Source: Tepidisphaeraceae bacterium
GTDB taxonomy: Bacteria; Planctomycetota; Phycisphaerae; Tepidisphaerales; Tepidisphaeraceae
NCBI GenBank assembly: GCA_025450555.1
Contig: JANWHF010000280.1
Span: 1 to 23,162 of the forward strand
Reading direction: 5' to 3'
DNA length: 23,162 bases
Shown: positions 1 through 7,560 of the stretch, piece after piece
Numbering within the stretch: position 1 is the first letter of the stretch
How the letters are laid out: each line of letters starts with the position of its first letter
Notes under the pieces: generated by a model
What the model saw: the letters and a program-made list of their open reading frames with translations, nothing else
The model's database searches: none
Told to the model about the DNA's origin: nothing
Program-made: the position numbers and the translations under genes

Positions 1-1129
1 TAGTGCGCGGGTTGTATCGGCTGATGCGCGCGAAGCCGGGATCGACGACGTATTTGATGCCCGGAACGGTGAGCGATGTCTCGGCGACGTTGGTTGCCAA
101 AACGATGCGCGGCCGGCCATGCGGCTGAAAAATGCGGTTCTGCTCCTCGGCGCTGAGCCGGGCGTAGAGCGGCAGGATATCGACGCGAGGCGGATGATGC
201 TTGCGCAGGGCCTCGGCGGTTTCGCGAATTTCGCGCTCGCCGGCGAGAAAGACCAGCACGTCGCCGGGCCCGCTTTCCCAGAGCCGATCGATGGCGTGGA
301 GAATGCCGTCGGTCATTTCCATGTCCTGCTCGTCCTCGGTCTGCGCTTCGAGCGGCCGATAGAGCAGATCGACCGGATAGGTCCGGCCGCTGACTTCGAT
401 GATCGGGGCATCGTTGAAATGTTTGCTGAATCGCTGCGGATCGATCGTGGCGGAGGTAATGATGATCTTCAGATCAGGGCGGCGGGGAAGGAGCTGGCGC
501 AGATAGCCCAGCAGAAAATCGATGTTCAGGCTGCGCTCGTGCGCTTCATCGACGATGAGGGTGTCATATTGCTCCAGTAGCCGATCGCCTTGCGTTTCGG
601 CAAGGAGGATGCCGTCGGTCATGAGCTTGATGTAGGTGTTGGGGCTGACGTGATCGCTGAAGCGGATTTTGTAGCCGACCGCGTGGCCGGCGGTTGATTG
701 AAGTTCCTGGGCGATGCGAGCCGCGACGCTTCGGGCCGCGATGCGGCGCGGCTGGGTGTGGCCGATCAATCCCACGACGCCGCGACCAAGCTCGAGGCAG
801 ATCTTGGGGAGTTGCGTGGTTTTGCCGGAGCCGGTTTCACCGCAGAGGACGATCACCTGGTTTGCTTCGATGGCCTTGGCGATCAGATCGCGCTTCGCGA
901 CGACCGGAAGCTCGGAGGGAAAGAAGGGGCGGGGCAATTGTTCGGCGCGGGTGCGACGGTGGGCGATCGATTGGCCGATCATCTCAGCGAGGCGATCGAT
1001 GCGATCGCCGACGGGATGGCCCGCGGAAATGTGTCGATCGAGCTGGCGCGCCATCGCGTCGAATCGCCGCTGGTCGATCAGCATGCAATGCGGGATCTCG
1101 GAAGAAAGCTGGGCGATTTGGTCCTGCAC
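1..1129 (-). CDS. hrpA: ATP-dependent RNA helicase HrpA (DEAH box), N-terminal part, cut by window edge
   Basis: This is a DEAH-box helicase that uses ATP to remodel RNA or ribonucleoprotein in the cytoplasm. Reading from 1129 down to 1, the frame is open for about 376 residues and leaves the window before its stop. Visible motifs in order are motif I GETGSGKTTQLP, motif Ia TQPRR, motif II DEAH, motif III SAT, the HrpA-like stretch ending ITSATIDPQRF, motif IV region VLVFLAGEREIR, and motif V ATNVAETSLTVPGIKYVVDPG followed by ARISRYNPRT. The last stretch separates HrpA from HrpB. The first start codon after the in-frame TAA is GTG at 1129 (VQDQIAQLSSEIPHC); the first ATG is at 1084. Neither has a clear Shine-Dalgarno, so the start is uncertain by about 15 residues. 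HrpA of E. coli is about 1300 aa, so most of the protein lies outside the window. Confidence 0.93.
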   Translation of the reverse strand, partial: MQDQIAQLSSEIPHCMLIDQRRFDAMARQLDRHISAGHPVGDRIDRLAEMIGQSIAHRRTRAEQLPRPFFPSELPVVAKRDLIAKAIEANQVIVLCGETGSGKTTQLPKICLELGRGVVGLIGHTQPRRIAARSVAARIAQELQSTAGHAVGYKIRFSDHVSPNTYIKLMTDGILLAETQGDRLLEQYDTLIVDEAHERSLNIDFLLGYLRQLLPRRPDLKIIITSATIDPQRFSKHFNDAPIIEVSGRTYPVDLLYRPLEAQTEDEQDMEMTDGILHAIDRLWESGPGDVLVFLAGEREIRETAEALRKHHPPRVDILPLYARLSAEEQNRIFQPHGRPRIVLATNVAETSLTVPGIKYVVDPGFARISRYNPRT

Positions 1130-1189
1130 GATCGCGCTCTCATTTTGTACGTCGAAACACGTGTCAGGGGCGATGCTTGTGTCTGCTTA

Positions 1190-1264
1190 GTTTAGCCGCC
1201 CGGCTTGTCGGGCGCTGCTCCGATCGCAAATGCAGCAAGCGCCCGATGAACCGGGCGGCTAAAC
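1190..1264. repeat. 75-bp imperfect palindrome between hrpA and the queD-like gene
   Basis: Two arms of about 30 nt (1190-1219 and 1234-1264) are reverse complements with a few mismatches and one single-base bulge. Both start from GTTTAGCCGCCCGG read inward. The 14-nt loop is AT-richer. It sits in the 195-bp gap downstream of the queD-like gene and upstream of hrpA, both transcribed leftward. There is no U-tract on either side, so it is more like a REP/BIME-type dispersed palindrome than an intrinsic terminator. It could still protect or separate transcripts. Confidence 0.75.
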
Positions 1265-1324
1265 TTGGCTTCTAAAAATGTGTCGTCGCTCCTCGACCAT
1301 CAACTTCCTCACGCACGGTCGACA

Positions 1325-2116
1325 TCATTCGCTGTATTCGCACCAGGTTTTCGGGGTCTCCCAGACGGTGACGGATGCGAGTTGGCCGCCGGTGGTTTCG
1401 ATCGCGGGCTTGAGCAGGCGATAGATCGTCATGGCGATGTTCTCGACGGTTGGGATGAGCTGGCGGAATTCAGGGAGCTCGATATTGAGATTGCGATGGT
1501 CGAATTTGTCGATGACGGTCGCGGCGACGATGCGCTCGAAGGCGGGCATGTCGATCAGGGTGCCGGTGTCATTTACTTTTCCCGACAATTTCACCTGCAG
1601 CTCATAATTATGCCCATGTCCATGCGGATTGTTGCATTTGCCATAAATCCGGCGGTTGTCGGTTTCATTCAGCGCCGGATTATGGAGCCGATGCGTGGCG
1701 GAGAATTCGAATTTCTGCCTGAGCTGAACCATCGGATACTCCTGGGCATTCACAGAAATCTGTTGAAAGGGGGAAAGTGACAGTGCCACGCGTTCCAGCG
1801 TCAGAGCTGGCCATAATGGGCGCAAAAACTCAAAGAGCTTGAGCGTTACGCGTTCGGGGGATAGCTGCTTTGATGTTGCTGCCTGCGCGACAAAGGCGAT
1901 GAGATGGCGTCGAACCGCGGCATCGATGTCCTTGATGTTGATGAGGTACTGGGTTTGCGATTCGAGTGGGCCTGAAAGCGTCACCTGAAGCGAAAGCCAG
2001 GGCGCGAAGCCGCGAAGCGTGGGAAATCCGCCGTAGCTGTTCGATGGTTTCCCATCGAATGGCTGGCCGGGATCTTCAACGGCGGCAAATCGAATCTCGC
2101 GCGTCAGGCGAAACAT
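1325..2116 (-). CDS. 6-pyruvoyl-tetrahydropterin synthase / QueD-like protein, tandem-domain
   Basis: Members of this family convert dihydroneopterin triphosphate to 6-pyruvoyl-tetrahydropterin or to 6-carboxy-tetrahydropterin, the latter on the route to queuosine. The protein is 263 aa, about twice the usual 120-150 aa. The C-terminal half (about 130-263) is a complete domain. It has zinc ligands H142 (FSATH), H166 and H168 (HGHGH), nucleophile C161 (YGKCNNPHGHGH, closer to eukaryotic PTPS than to E. coli QueD), D206-H207 (FDHRNL) and substrate Glu E253 (VWETP). The N-terminal half (about 1-125) follows the same pattern (REIRFAAVEDP, GFAPWLSLQVTLSG, INIKDIDAAV), but the His ligands and Cys are gone, so it is a degenerate duplicate. 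Which product it makes cannot be decided from sequence. ATG at 2116 has no Shine-Dalgarno; a TATAAT box lies 8 nt upstream. Confidence 0.9.
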   Translation of the reverse strand: MFRLTREIRFAAVEDPGQPFDGKPSNSYGGFPTLRGFAPWLSLQVTLSGPLESQTQYLINIKDIDAAVRRHLIAFVAQAATSKQLSPERVTLKLFEFLRPLWPALTLERVALSLSPFQQISVNAQEYPMVQLRQKFEFSATHRLHNPALNETDNRRIYGKCNNPHGHGHNYELQVKLSGKVNDTGTLIDMPAFERIVAATVIDKFDHRNLNIELPEFRQLIPTVENIAMTIYRLLKPAIETTGGQLASVTVWETPKTWCEYSE

Positions 2117-2130
2117 GTGTGGCGATTATA
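2117..2130 (-). promoter_or_regulatory. TATAAT -10 box next to the queD-like start (leaderless mRNA candidate)
   Basis: On the minus strand a perfect TATAAT occupies 2130-2125. After 8 nt (CGCCACAC) comes ATG at 2116. A transcript starting 6-8 nt after the box would begin at or next to the ATG. The absence of any purine-rich Shine-Dalgarno fits a leaderless mRNA. No good -35 hexamer is visible at 16-18 nt. Confidence 0.45.
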
Positions 2131-2264
2131 GGTGCTCGCGAGGCACATAACGTTTGGTTTTGATCGCGGCACATCGGCGCGCCAAAAGCCCCGTAAATTG
2201 AACCATCGAGAGCCAATATTGCCATGATTTTCTCAGTACAACTGCCCCTATGGCGGGTGGTCAA

Positions 2265-2291
2265 TTGATGGCTGGCGGCCTAGAATATAAC
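2265..2291 (+). promoter_or_regulatory. Weak sigma70-like promoter candidate for gyrB
   Basis: TTGATG (2265-2270) and TATAAC (2286-2291) are separated by 15 nt, shorter than the optimum. It would give gyrB a leader of about 210 nt. The region 2131-2502 otherwise shows no gene. Confidence 0.25.
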
Positions 2292-2325
2292 TAAAGAATC
2301 CAACAGGAGATGAGAATTGTAGAGG

Positions 2326-2349
2326 CCGGCGCTTTTGCCGGGAGTTTTT
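2326..2349 (+). terminator. Terminator-like hairpin in the gyrB leader
   Basis: CCGGC (2326-2330) pairs with GCCGG (2337-2341) around the loop GCTTTT, followed closely by TTTTT (2345-2349). No plus-strand gene ends upstream. It would therefore either terminate unknown upstream transcription or act as an attenuator within the gyrB 5' leader. The stem is only 5 bp, so the call is weak. Confidence 0.3.
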
Positions 2350-2502
2350 GTATGGATTTGTCGCGCGCGAGCGGTGGCAAACCAAACCCCATTTGGCGAT
2401 AATTGATCCTTCTCGTTGGGCCATTCTTTGTTAAAGCCCGCAGGGATGCTGTTTGTCTGACGAATCGGTCTGCAAAGCCAGGCCGTCGTCTGTTGCTGTA
2501 TC

Positions 2503-2508
2503 AGGAGA
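2503..2508 (+). promoter_or_regulatory. gyrB ribosome binding site
   Basis: AGGAGA lies 4 nt before ATG at 2513 and decides the gyrB start there, rather than at the in-frame TTG at 2453, which has no comparable site. Confidence 0.75.
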
Positions 2509-2512
2509 TTCG

Positions 2513-5044
2513 ATGGCTGAAGTGAATTCGACCAACCCCGCCGGGGGAAGTTCCGCCGGCGATTACAACGAAGGTCAGATCCGCGTGCTCAACGATATCG
2601 AGCACGTCCGCACCCGTCCGGGCATGTACATCGGCCCGACCAATTCGCGCGGGTTGCACCACCTGGTTTATGAAATCGTCGATAACTCGATCGACGAAGC
2701 GCTGGCGGGCTATTGCCACAGCATCCTCGTCAAGATCAACAATGATGACAGCGTGACGGTGGCCGACGACGGTCGCGGCATTCCCGTCGGCATCCATCCG
2801 ACCGAAGGCATTCCCACCGTCGAGGTCGTTTTCGCCACCCTCGGCGCCGGCGGCAAATTCGATCACAAGGACGGCTCGCCCTATGCCACCAGCGGGGGGT
2901 TGCATGGCGTTGGCGCGTCGGTTGTCAACTTTCTTTCCGAATGGCTGGAAGTGGAAGTGAGCCGGGACGGCAAGGTCCATCACACGGAATTTGAGCGTGG
3001 CACAAAAGTCTCCGACCTGCGCGTCATTGGTCGCGCCAACAAGACTGGAACGAAGGTCACTTTTAAGCCCGACAGGGAGATCTTCAAAGAGGCCGGCGAT
3101 GCGGAATTCAAATATGAAATCCTCGCCAATCGGCTTCGCGAGCTGGCTTATCTGAATGAAGGATTGCAGATTTCGATTGAAGATGAGCGAACGGGAAAGA
3201 AAGAGGAATTCAAATATACAAAAGGCCTGATCGAATATGTCCGGGGCCTCAATGAGGGCAAAAATGTCCTCACGCCGGTGATTTACTTCAAGAAGGAAGA
3301 CCCCCAATCGCGCCTGATCGTCGAAGTGGCGATGCAGTACAACGACGGCTACAACGAAACGCTGCTGACCTTCGCCAACAACATCAACAACCATGATGGC
3401 GGCACGCACCTGAGCGGGTTCAAGACTGCGCTGACCGGCACCGTCAATCGCTATGCCGAGGCGGCGAACTTGATGAAAGACGTCCGCCCGAGTGGCGATG
3501 ACGTGCGCGAGGGTCTGGTCGCGATCATCAGCGTAAAGCTCCCGGAGCCGCAGTTTGAAAGCCAGACGAAGGACAAGCTGCTGAATGTTGAGGTTGAATC
3601 GTTCGTGCAGCAGGGCGTCAACGAAAAGCTAGGGAACTATTTCGAAGAAAATCCGCGCGAGGCCAAGGCCATTTTTGAAAAGGGCATGATGGCCGCCGAG
3701 GCGCGCGAAGCGGCCCGCAAGGCGCGCGAGCTCACGCGTCGCAAAAACAGCCTCGAAGGCACCAGCCTGCCCGGCAAACTTGCCGACTGCAGAAGCCGAA
3801 GCAACGAAGAAACCGAGCTGTTCCTGGTCGAAGGTGATTCGGCCGGTGGATCAGCCAAGCAGGGCCGCGATTCGAATGTGCAGGCGATCCTCGCGCTCCG
3901 CGGCAAGCTGTTGAACGTGGAAAAGGCCAATCTGGTGAAGATGCTGGGCCATGAAGAAATCCGCACGATCATCAGCGCGCTGGGTTGCGGCATCCGCGAT
4001 GATTTCAACATGGAGCGCCGTCGTTACGGCAAGATCGTCATCATGACCGACGCCGACGTGGACGGCTCACACATTCGCACGTTGCTGCTGACCTTCTTTT
4101 TCCGCCACATGCAGGAATTGATTCGCGGCGGCCGGATTTACGTCGCGCAGCCGCCGCTGTATCAGGTGACGCGCAAGCGCAAGAGCGATTATGTGCTCAA
4201 CGAGCGCAAGATGAGGCAGACGCTGACCGAGCTGGGCCTGGAAGGCACGGAGTTGATCATTCGCGACGCCGACACCGGCGTGGAATCGCGCCGCCTCAAG
4301 GGCGACGAGCTTCGTCGAATTGTCGATCTGCTGGGCAAGCTCGAGGAGCTGGTGAAGGTGATCGAACGGCGGGGGATCGACTTTGCCGAGTTCCTGGGGC
4401 GGCGCAATTCCAGCGGCAAGCTGCCGCTCTATCGCGTGATTGCCGAGGGCGAGGAGCATTTCTTCTACACCGTCGCCGAGCGCGATGAGTATCTGCGCGA
4501 AAATCATTTCCTTGTGGAAGACGAGGAAATGGCGGCCGTGCATGCATCAGGCCAGGCGCCTGCGAATCAGCCGGGCGGGAATGGCGATGGTCAACCGCAT
4601 CGGCTCCAGAAGAATCACGAGCTTCATGAAGTGAAGGAGATGGAAAAGCTCTTTACCGCGCTCGAAACGCATGGCCTGATGATCGATGATTACTATCTCA
4701 CACAGGAAGAATCAGTTTCGGGAGAGAAGCTGGCCACCAAATACGCTCTGCAAAATGAAGGCGCCCTGCATGATGTTGCTGGTGTCGCGCAGATCCTCCC
4801 CGAGATTCATCGCGTCGGAAAAACCGGCATCGAGATCAAGCGGTTCAAAGGTCTGGGTGAGATGAACAGCGAGCAGCTCTGGGAAACCACGCTCGACCCC
4901 AGCGCCCGAACGCTCTTGCGCGTGACACTTCAGGAAGCAGGCGAGGCCGAACGCATGTTCAGCATCCTGATGGGCGAAGACGTCGAGCGCCGCCGCCAGT
5001 TCATCGAGGAACACGCGCTGGAAGTAAAGAATCTTGACGTTTGA
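2513..5044 (+). CDS. gyrB: DNA gyrase subunit B
   Basis: GyrB is the ATPase and TOPRIM subunit of DNA gyrase, which introduces negative supercoils together with GyrA. From ATG 2513 the protein is 843 aa. The GHKL ATPase domain has E54 and N58 (YEIVDNSIDEA), DDGRGIP at 85-91 and GGLHGVGAS at 128-136. The transducer Lys is K353 in QTKDKL. The TOPRIM domain has EGDSAGG at 440-446 and DADVDGSH at 513-520. The tail has the canonical RFKGLGEMN and ends VKNLDV. An insertion of roughly 170 residues (about 560-735), with a low-complexity hydrophilic stretch (ASGQAPANQPGGNGDGQ), separates TOPRIM from the tail, as in the long GyrB of Gram-negative bacteria. gyrA is not in the window. The next genes are convergent, with only 26 bp between stop codons. 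Confidence 0.98.
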   Translation: MAEVNSTNPAGGSSAGDYNEGQIRVLNDIEHVRTRPGMYIGPTNSRGLHHLVYEIVDNSIDEALAGYCHSILVKINNDDSVTVADDGRGIPVGIHPTEGIPTVEVVFATLGAGGKFDHKDGSPYATSGGLHGVGASVVNFLSEWLEVEVSRDGKVHHTEFERGTKVSDLRVIGRANKTGTKVTFKPDREIFKEAGDAEFKYEILANRLRELAYLNEGLQISIEDERTGKKEEFKYTKGLIEYVRGLNEGKNVLTPVIYFKKEDPQSRLIVEVAMQYNDGYNETLLTFANNINNHDGGTHLSGFKTALTGTVNRYAEAANLMKDVRPSGDDVREGLVAIISVKLPEPQFESQTKDKLLNVEVESFVQQGVNEKLGNYFEENPREAKAIFEKGMMAAEAREAARKARELTRRKNSLEGTSLPGKLADCRSRSNEETELFLVEGDSAGGSAKQGRDSNVQAILALRGKLLNVEKANLVKMLGHEEIRTIISALGCGIRDDFNMERRRYGKIVIMTDADVDGSHIRTLLLTFFFRHMQELIRGGRIYVAQPPLYQVTRKRKSDYVLNERKMRQTLTELGLEGTELIIRDADTGVESRRLKGDELRRIVDLLGKLEELVKVIERRGIDFAEFLGRRNSSGKLPLYRVIAEGEEHFFYTVAERDEYLRENHFLVEDEEMAAVHASGQAPANQPGGNGDGQPHRLQKNHELHEVKEMEKLFTALETHGLMIDDYYLTQEESVSGEKLATKYALQNEGALHDVAGVAQILPEIHRVGKTGIEIKRFKGLGEMNSEQLWETTLDPSARTLLRVTLQEAGEAERMFSILMGEDVERRRQFIEEHALEVKNLDV

Positions 5045-5070
5045 TTTTGGTAGGGCAGAGGGCGATTGAT

Positions 5071-5427
5071 CTACTCGATGCGCGTCAGCGTCGCGCCGAT
5101 CGAATAGAGGTTCTTGGCCAGTTCCTTGCAATGACAGACGGTGTACACGATCGCCATCGATTCCCCCATAACACCCGGGAGCTGCGCGATAAATTCGGTG
5201 CGCGGCGGAAATGGTTCTGCGGTGACGATGCCAATCCCACTGGTGGAAAGATCGCGCACCCAGACGCTGCTTTGAAGCTCGATGCCGCCGGGTCCGCGGC
5301 GAATGATTCCGAGCTTGCTGCGCAGCCCGACGCGGGGGGCGACACGCTTCTCCATGTTTCGGCTGGAGCGCGGATCGGATCGAAGCGATCTGACGATCTG
5401 CCGATAAAGTTCAGCCGATAGCTGCAT
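5071..5427 (-). CDS. Single-domain PilZ protein (probable c-di-GMP receptor)
   Basis: A 118-residue cytoplasmic protein. After a helical lead of about 25 residues comes a PilZ domain with both c-di-GMP motifs intact: RVAPR (28-32, the RxxxR motif) and DLSTSG (59-64, D/NxSxxG). The characteristic late strand YSIGATL lies near the C terminus. PilZ proteins bind c-di-GMP and relay it to motility, polysaccharide or adhesion machinery; the partner here is unknown. ATG 5427 has AAGGA 8 nt upstream. It lies 48 bp downstream of the larger PilZ gene on the same strand, so the two probably form an operon. A short hairpin (TTGCCC/GGGCAA, 5439-5453) directly precedes and touches the Shine-Dalgarno. Confidence 0.85.
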   Translation of the reverse strand: MQLSAELYRQIVRSLRSDPRSSRNMEKRVAPRVGLRSKLGIIRRGPGGIELQSSVWVRDLSTSGIGIVTAEPFPPRTEFIAQLPGVMGESMAIVYTVCHCKELAKNLYSIGATLTRIE

Positions 5428-5475
5428 CGATTCGATCCTTGCCCTTGGGGCAATCGGCTCGCGGCGCCGGTCGCT

Positions 5476-6270
5476 TTATGACGCTTTCGCTGCCGCCAGT
5501 CGCGCCTTGTTTCGAAGCTCCTCGCGTCGTGCGAGGGCCGAAAGCAACTCCTTCAGCCCTTCGTCCGCGCCCGATGGCCAGGTATTGGCCTCGCCATTGA
5601 ACTGCACGCCAAACTTCAGCGTGTTTCCCGACGGAATTCGGTTGGAAACCAGCTTGGCTGGAATCTCGATGCGCCTTCCGTCATGCGTGATGATCACGTT
5701 GAACGGCTCACCGGGCGGAAGCGCCAAAAGCGTGTTATTCAGCGGCGTCACGAAGCCGGCGCCGCCACGGCTCAGGTTCCACAGCTTCACGCGAACTTCA
5801 CGTTCCGCATTGGGCGCCCATTGGCTCGATCGCACGAGCTGCGCCAGCACCCGCCCGTCATCGCTGATCGGAAATCGGACGTGCGCGCGGCGCTCGCCGT
5901 CTTCCAGCGCAGCCGGCCATTTCAGCAGCAGCGCTTCCATGCAGACGGCATCAGTCAGCCAGAAATGTTTGTCGCGCTTGAGAATTCGGGTATGGAATCG
6001 CCATCGCTGGTGCCCGTGCGTGTAGGAGATTTCCACATCGGCGCCATTGGAAATCGGGAAATCCATTTCACCGCGATTCTCATCTATCGGTTGCGCCCAG
6101 ATACCCGGCGCCGGATCGGGGCTGAGCTTGAGAAAGCGCAGGTTGCATTGCCGAGGCTTGGTCGCGCTGGCGAACGTAACATAAGCCGTCAGCTTTTCCC
6201 CAACGGCGCGGCGAAGCAATTCTTGTTGATTTGAATCCATATGTGATGAGTCAATTAGAAAAGAGCCCAT
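5476..6270 (-). CDS. YcgR-like protein with C-terminal PilZ domain
   Basis: A 264-residue cytoplasmic protein with two parts. The N-terminal region (about 12-120) is beta-rich, with the LxxRxLKxxxHFWLTD pattern expected of a YcgR-type N domain. The C-terminal PilZ domain (about 127-245) has R128-x3-R132 (ERRAHVRF) and NLSRGG at 165-170, matching the c-di-GMP-binding consensus. In E. coli YcgR brakes the flagellar motor; no flagellar gene is in the window, so the output here is unknown. ATG 6270 gives MGSFLIDSSH; an alternative ATG at 6240 gives MDSNQQELLRR. Neither has a Shine-Dalgarno, and the shorter form is at least as likely. The 100-bp gap upstream shows no clear promoter. Confidence 0.8.
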   Translation of the reverse strand: MGSFLIDSSHMDSNQQELLRRAVGEKLTAYVTFASATKPRQCNLRFLKLSPDPAPGIWAQPIDENRGEMDFPISNGADVEISYTHGHQRWRFHTRILKRDKHFWLTDAVCMEALLLKWPAALEDGERRAHVRFPISDDGRVLAQLVRSSQWAPNAEREVRVKLWNLSRGGAGFVTPLNNTLLALPPGEPFNVIITHDGRRIEIPAKLVSNRIPSGNTLKFGVQFNGEANTWPSGADEGLKELLSALARREELRNKARLAAAKAS

Positions 6271-6370
6271 GTGTTCATCGACTTGGGACGCTGGAAACTT
6301 TTGCGGCGCAGGGAGGATTTACCGGGCGATTGAGTTAGGCGATGCCGATCGTTATCGGACCGGGTTACGA

Positions 6371-7486
6371 TCAGATGAGTTTCAGGTCTTGATAAACCGC
6401 CGCGAGCATCGCGCGCAGTCGCCGTTCGTGAGCAACATCACCGGGCGTGCCATTGGGGGTGATTACTATGACCAAGCCATGATCCGGATCGGCAAAGGCC
6501 GACGTGGATTGAAATCCATTATGGCCAAAGGCATTGTCCGAAGCGTATGGCCCAAACCCGTAAGGAATTTGTCCCGGAGCATTGCGCTCGGAATTGATGA
6601 TGAATCCCAGGCCCCAATCGATGACGTGCTGAAAGCTGTGGTCGAACATGCCGACGCGCTGCCGCATGGTGAAGAGCCGAACGCTGTCGGCTGAAAGCAG
6701 TTTCGCGCCGTCCAACTCTCCGTGGTTCAGCAGCATCTGATAGAAACGCGCCAGCTCTCGCGCCGGACCACAACCATTGGCCGCAGGGCGACAATGGGTG
6801 AACGCCTCCTGCGTGTCCCAGGGCGGCAGCGTCCGGATCGGCTGATGATCCATCTGCTGCAGCGCACCAAGCTGCTGGCCATAGGCTTCGTACTTCGCAT
6901 CCGGCATACCGATCCACGAATCGTTCATGCCCAACGGAAGAAAAATCTCCTGGCGGACGTAATTCTCATAAAGCCGCCCATCGATGCGATGAACGATCTC
7001 GCCAAGAATGAACCAGCTTGTGTTGGGGTGGTAGCCGGCCTTCTGGCCCGGCACCCAGCCGCGCTCGAGTGAAGCGTCGCAAAGATTGGCGATGATCTGC
7101 TCCCACGAATCGGTTGGCCAGCCGGTGTGTGCCCAGCGGAAGCCGCAGGTATGCGTGAGGATGTGACGAACGGTGATGGCCTCTTTCCCCTTCTTGGCAA
7201 ATGGCGGAATGAAGCATGCGACCGCATCATCCAGATCGAGCTTGCCCCGCTCCATGAGCTGCGCGATCGCGACCGCGCCGATGGGTTTGCATGCGGAGAG
7301 CCAGAGCATCACCGTGTCGCGTTTCATCGCCACGCCGGGGCCAGATTCCCCGATTGCAAAATCGGCGACGGTCTTTCCGCCCTGCGCAACAAATCCCTGC
7401 GCGCCAATGTGCAGCCCCGTCTCAATGCCTTGCTGAAGAACCTGAATCGTGCGAGGCAGCGCCCTCGCATCCCCATCTGAAATCAT
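6371..7486 (-). CDS. Serine hydrolase, beta-lactamase (class C)/DD-peptidase family
   Basis: A 371-residue protein of the beta-lactamase/esterase fold. The nucleophile motif is S64-A-C-K67 (WLSACKP). The second motif is at Y152 (GYHPNTSWFILGEI), where the Tyr is kept. The usual KTG is replaced by H322-N-G (FGHNGFQS). Such replacements are common in esterase-like members of the family, so hydrolysis of esters or small amides is more likely than antibiotic resistance. There is no signal peptide, which points to the cytoplasm and away from cell-wall processing. ATG 7486 lacks a Shine-Dalgarno; TATCAT sits 6 nt before it, which could mean a leaderless transcript. It lies about 400 bp downstream of the phosphodiesterase gene, with a foldback element between them. 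Confidence 0.88.
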   Translation of the reverse strand: MISDGDARALPRTIQVLQQGIETGLHIGAQGFVAQGGKTVADFAIGESGPGVAMKRDTVMLWLSACKPIGAVAIAQLMERGKLDLDDAVACFIPPFAKKGKEAITVRHILTHTCGFRWAHTGWPTDSWEQIIANLCDASLERGWVPGQKAGYHPNTSWFILGEIVHRIDGRLYENYVRQEIFLPLGMNDSWIGMPDAKYEAYGQQLGALQQMDHQPIRTLPPWDTQEAFTHCRPAANGCGPARELARFYQMLLNHGELDGAKLLSADSVRLFTMRQRVGMFDHSFQHVIDWGLGFIINSERNAPGQIPYGFGPYASDNAFGHNGFQSTSAFADPDHGLVIVITPNGTPGDVAHERRLRAMLAAVYQDLKLI

Positions 7487-7560
7487 GGCGGCATGATAGA
7501 GACAATTCGAGAGTCAGCCACCGGGCTTCCCCGGAAATCTCGGCGAGGCGCAAAAGAAGA

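Noticed and set aside
694..1275. Plus-strand frames of 158-193 codons over hrpA
   Set aside because: They lie opposite the clear HrpA motifs (GETGSGKT, DEAH) and have Arg/Ser/Gly-rich low-complexity translations typical of antisense shadows.
2076..2264. 62-codon minus-strand frame upstream of the queD-like gene
   Set aside because: It overlaps the queD-like start, has no family resemblance and covers its promoter region.
2501..3409. 302-codon minus-strand frame inside gyrB
   Set aside because: Antisense to the GyrB ATPase domain; a by-product of codon bias.
6371..7486. Antibiotic-resistance beta-lactamase
   Set aside because: No signal peptide and HNG in place of KTG; an esterase-like serine hydrolase is the safer call.
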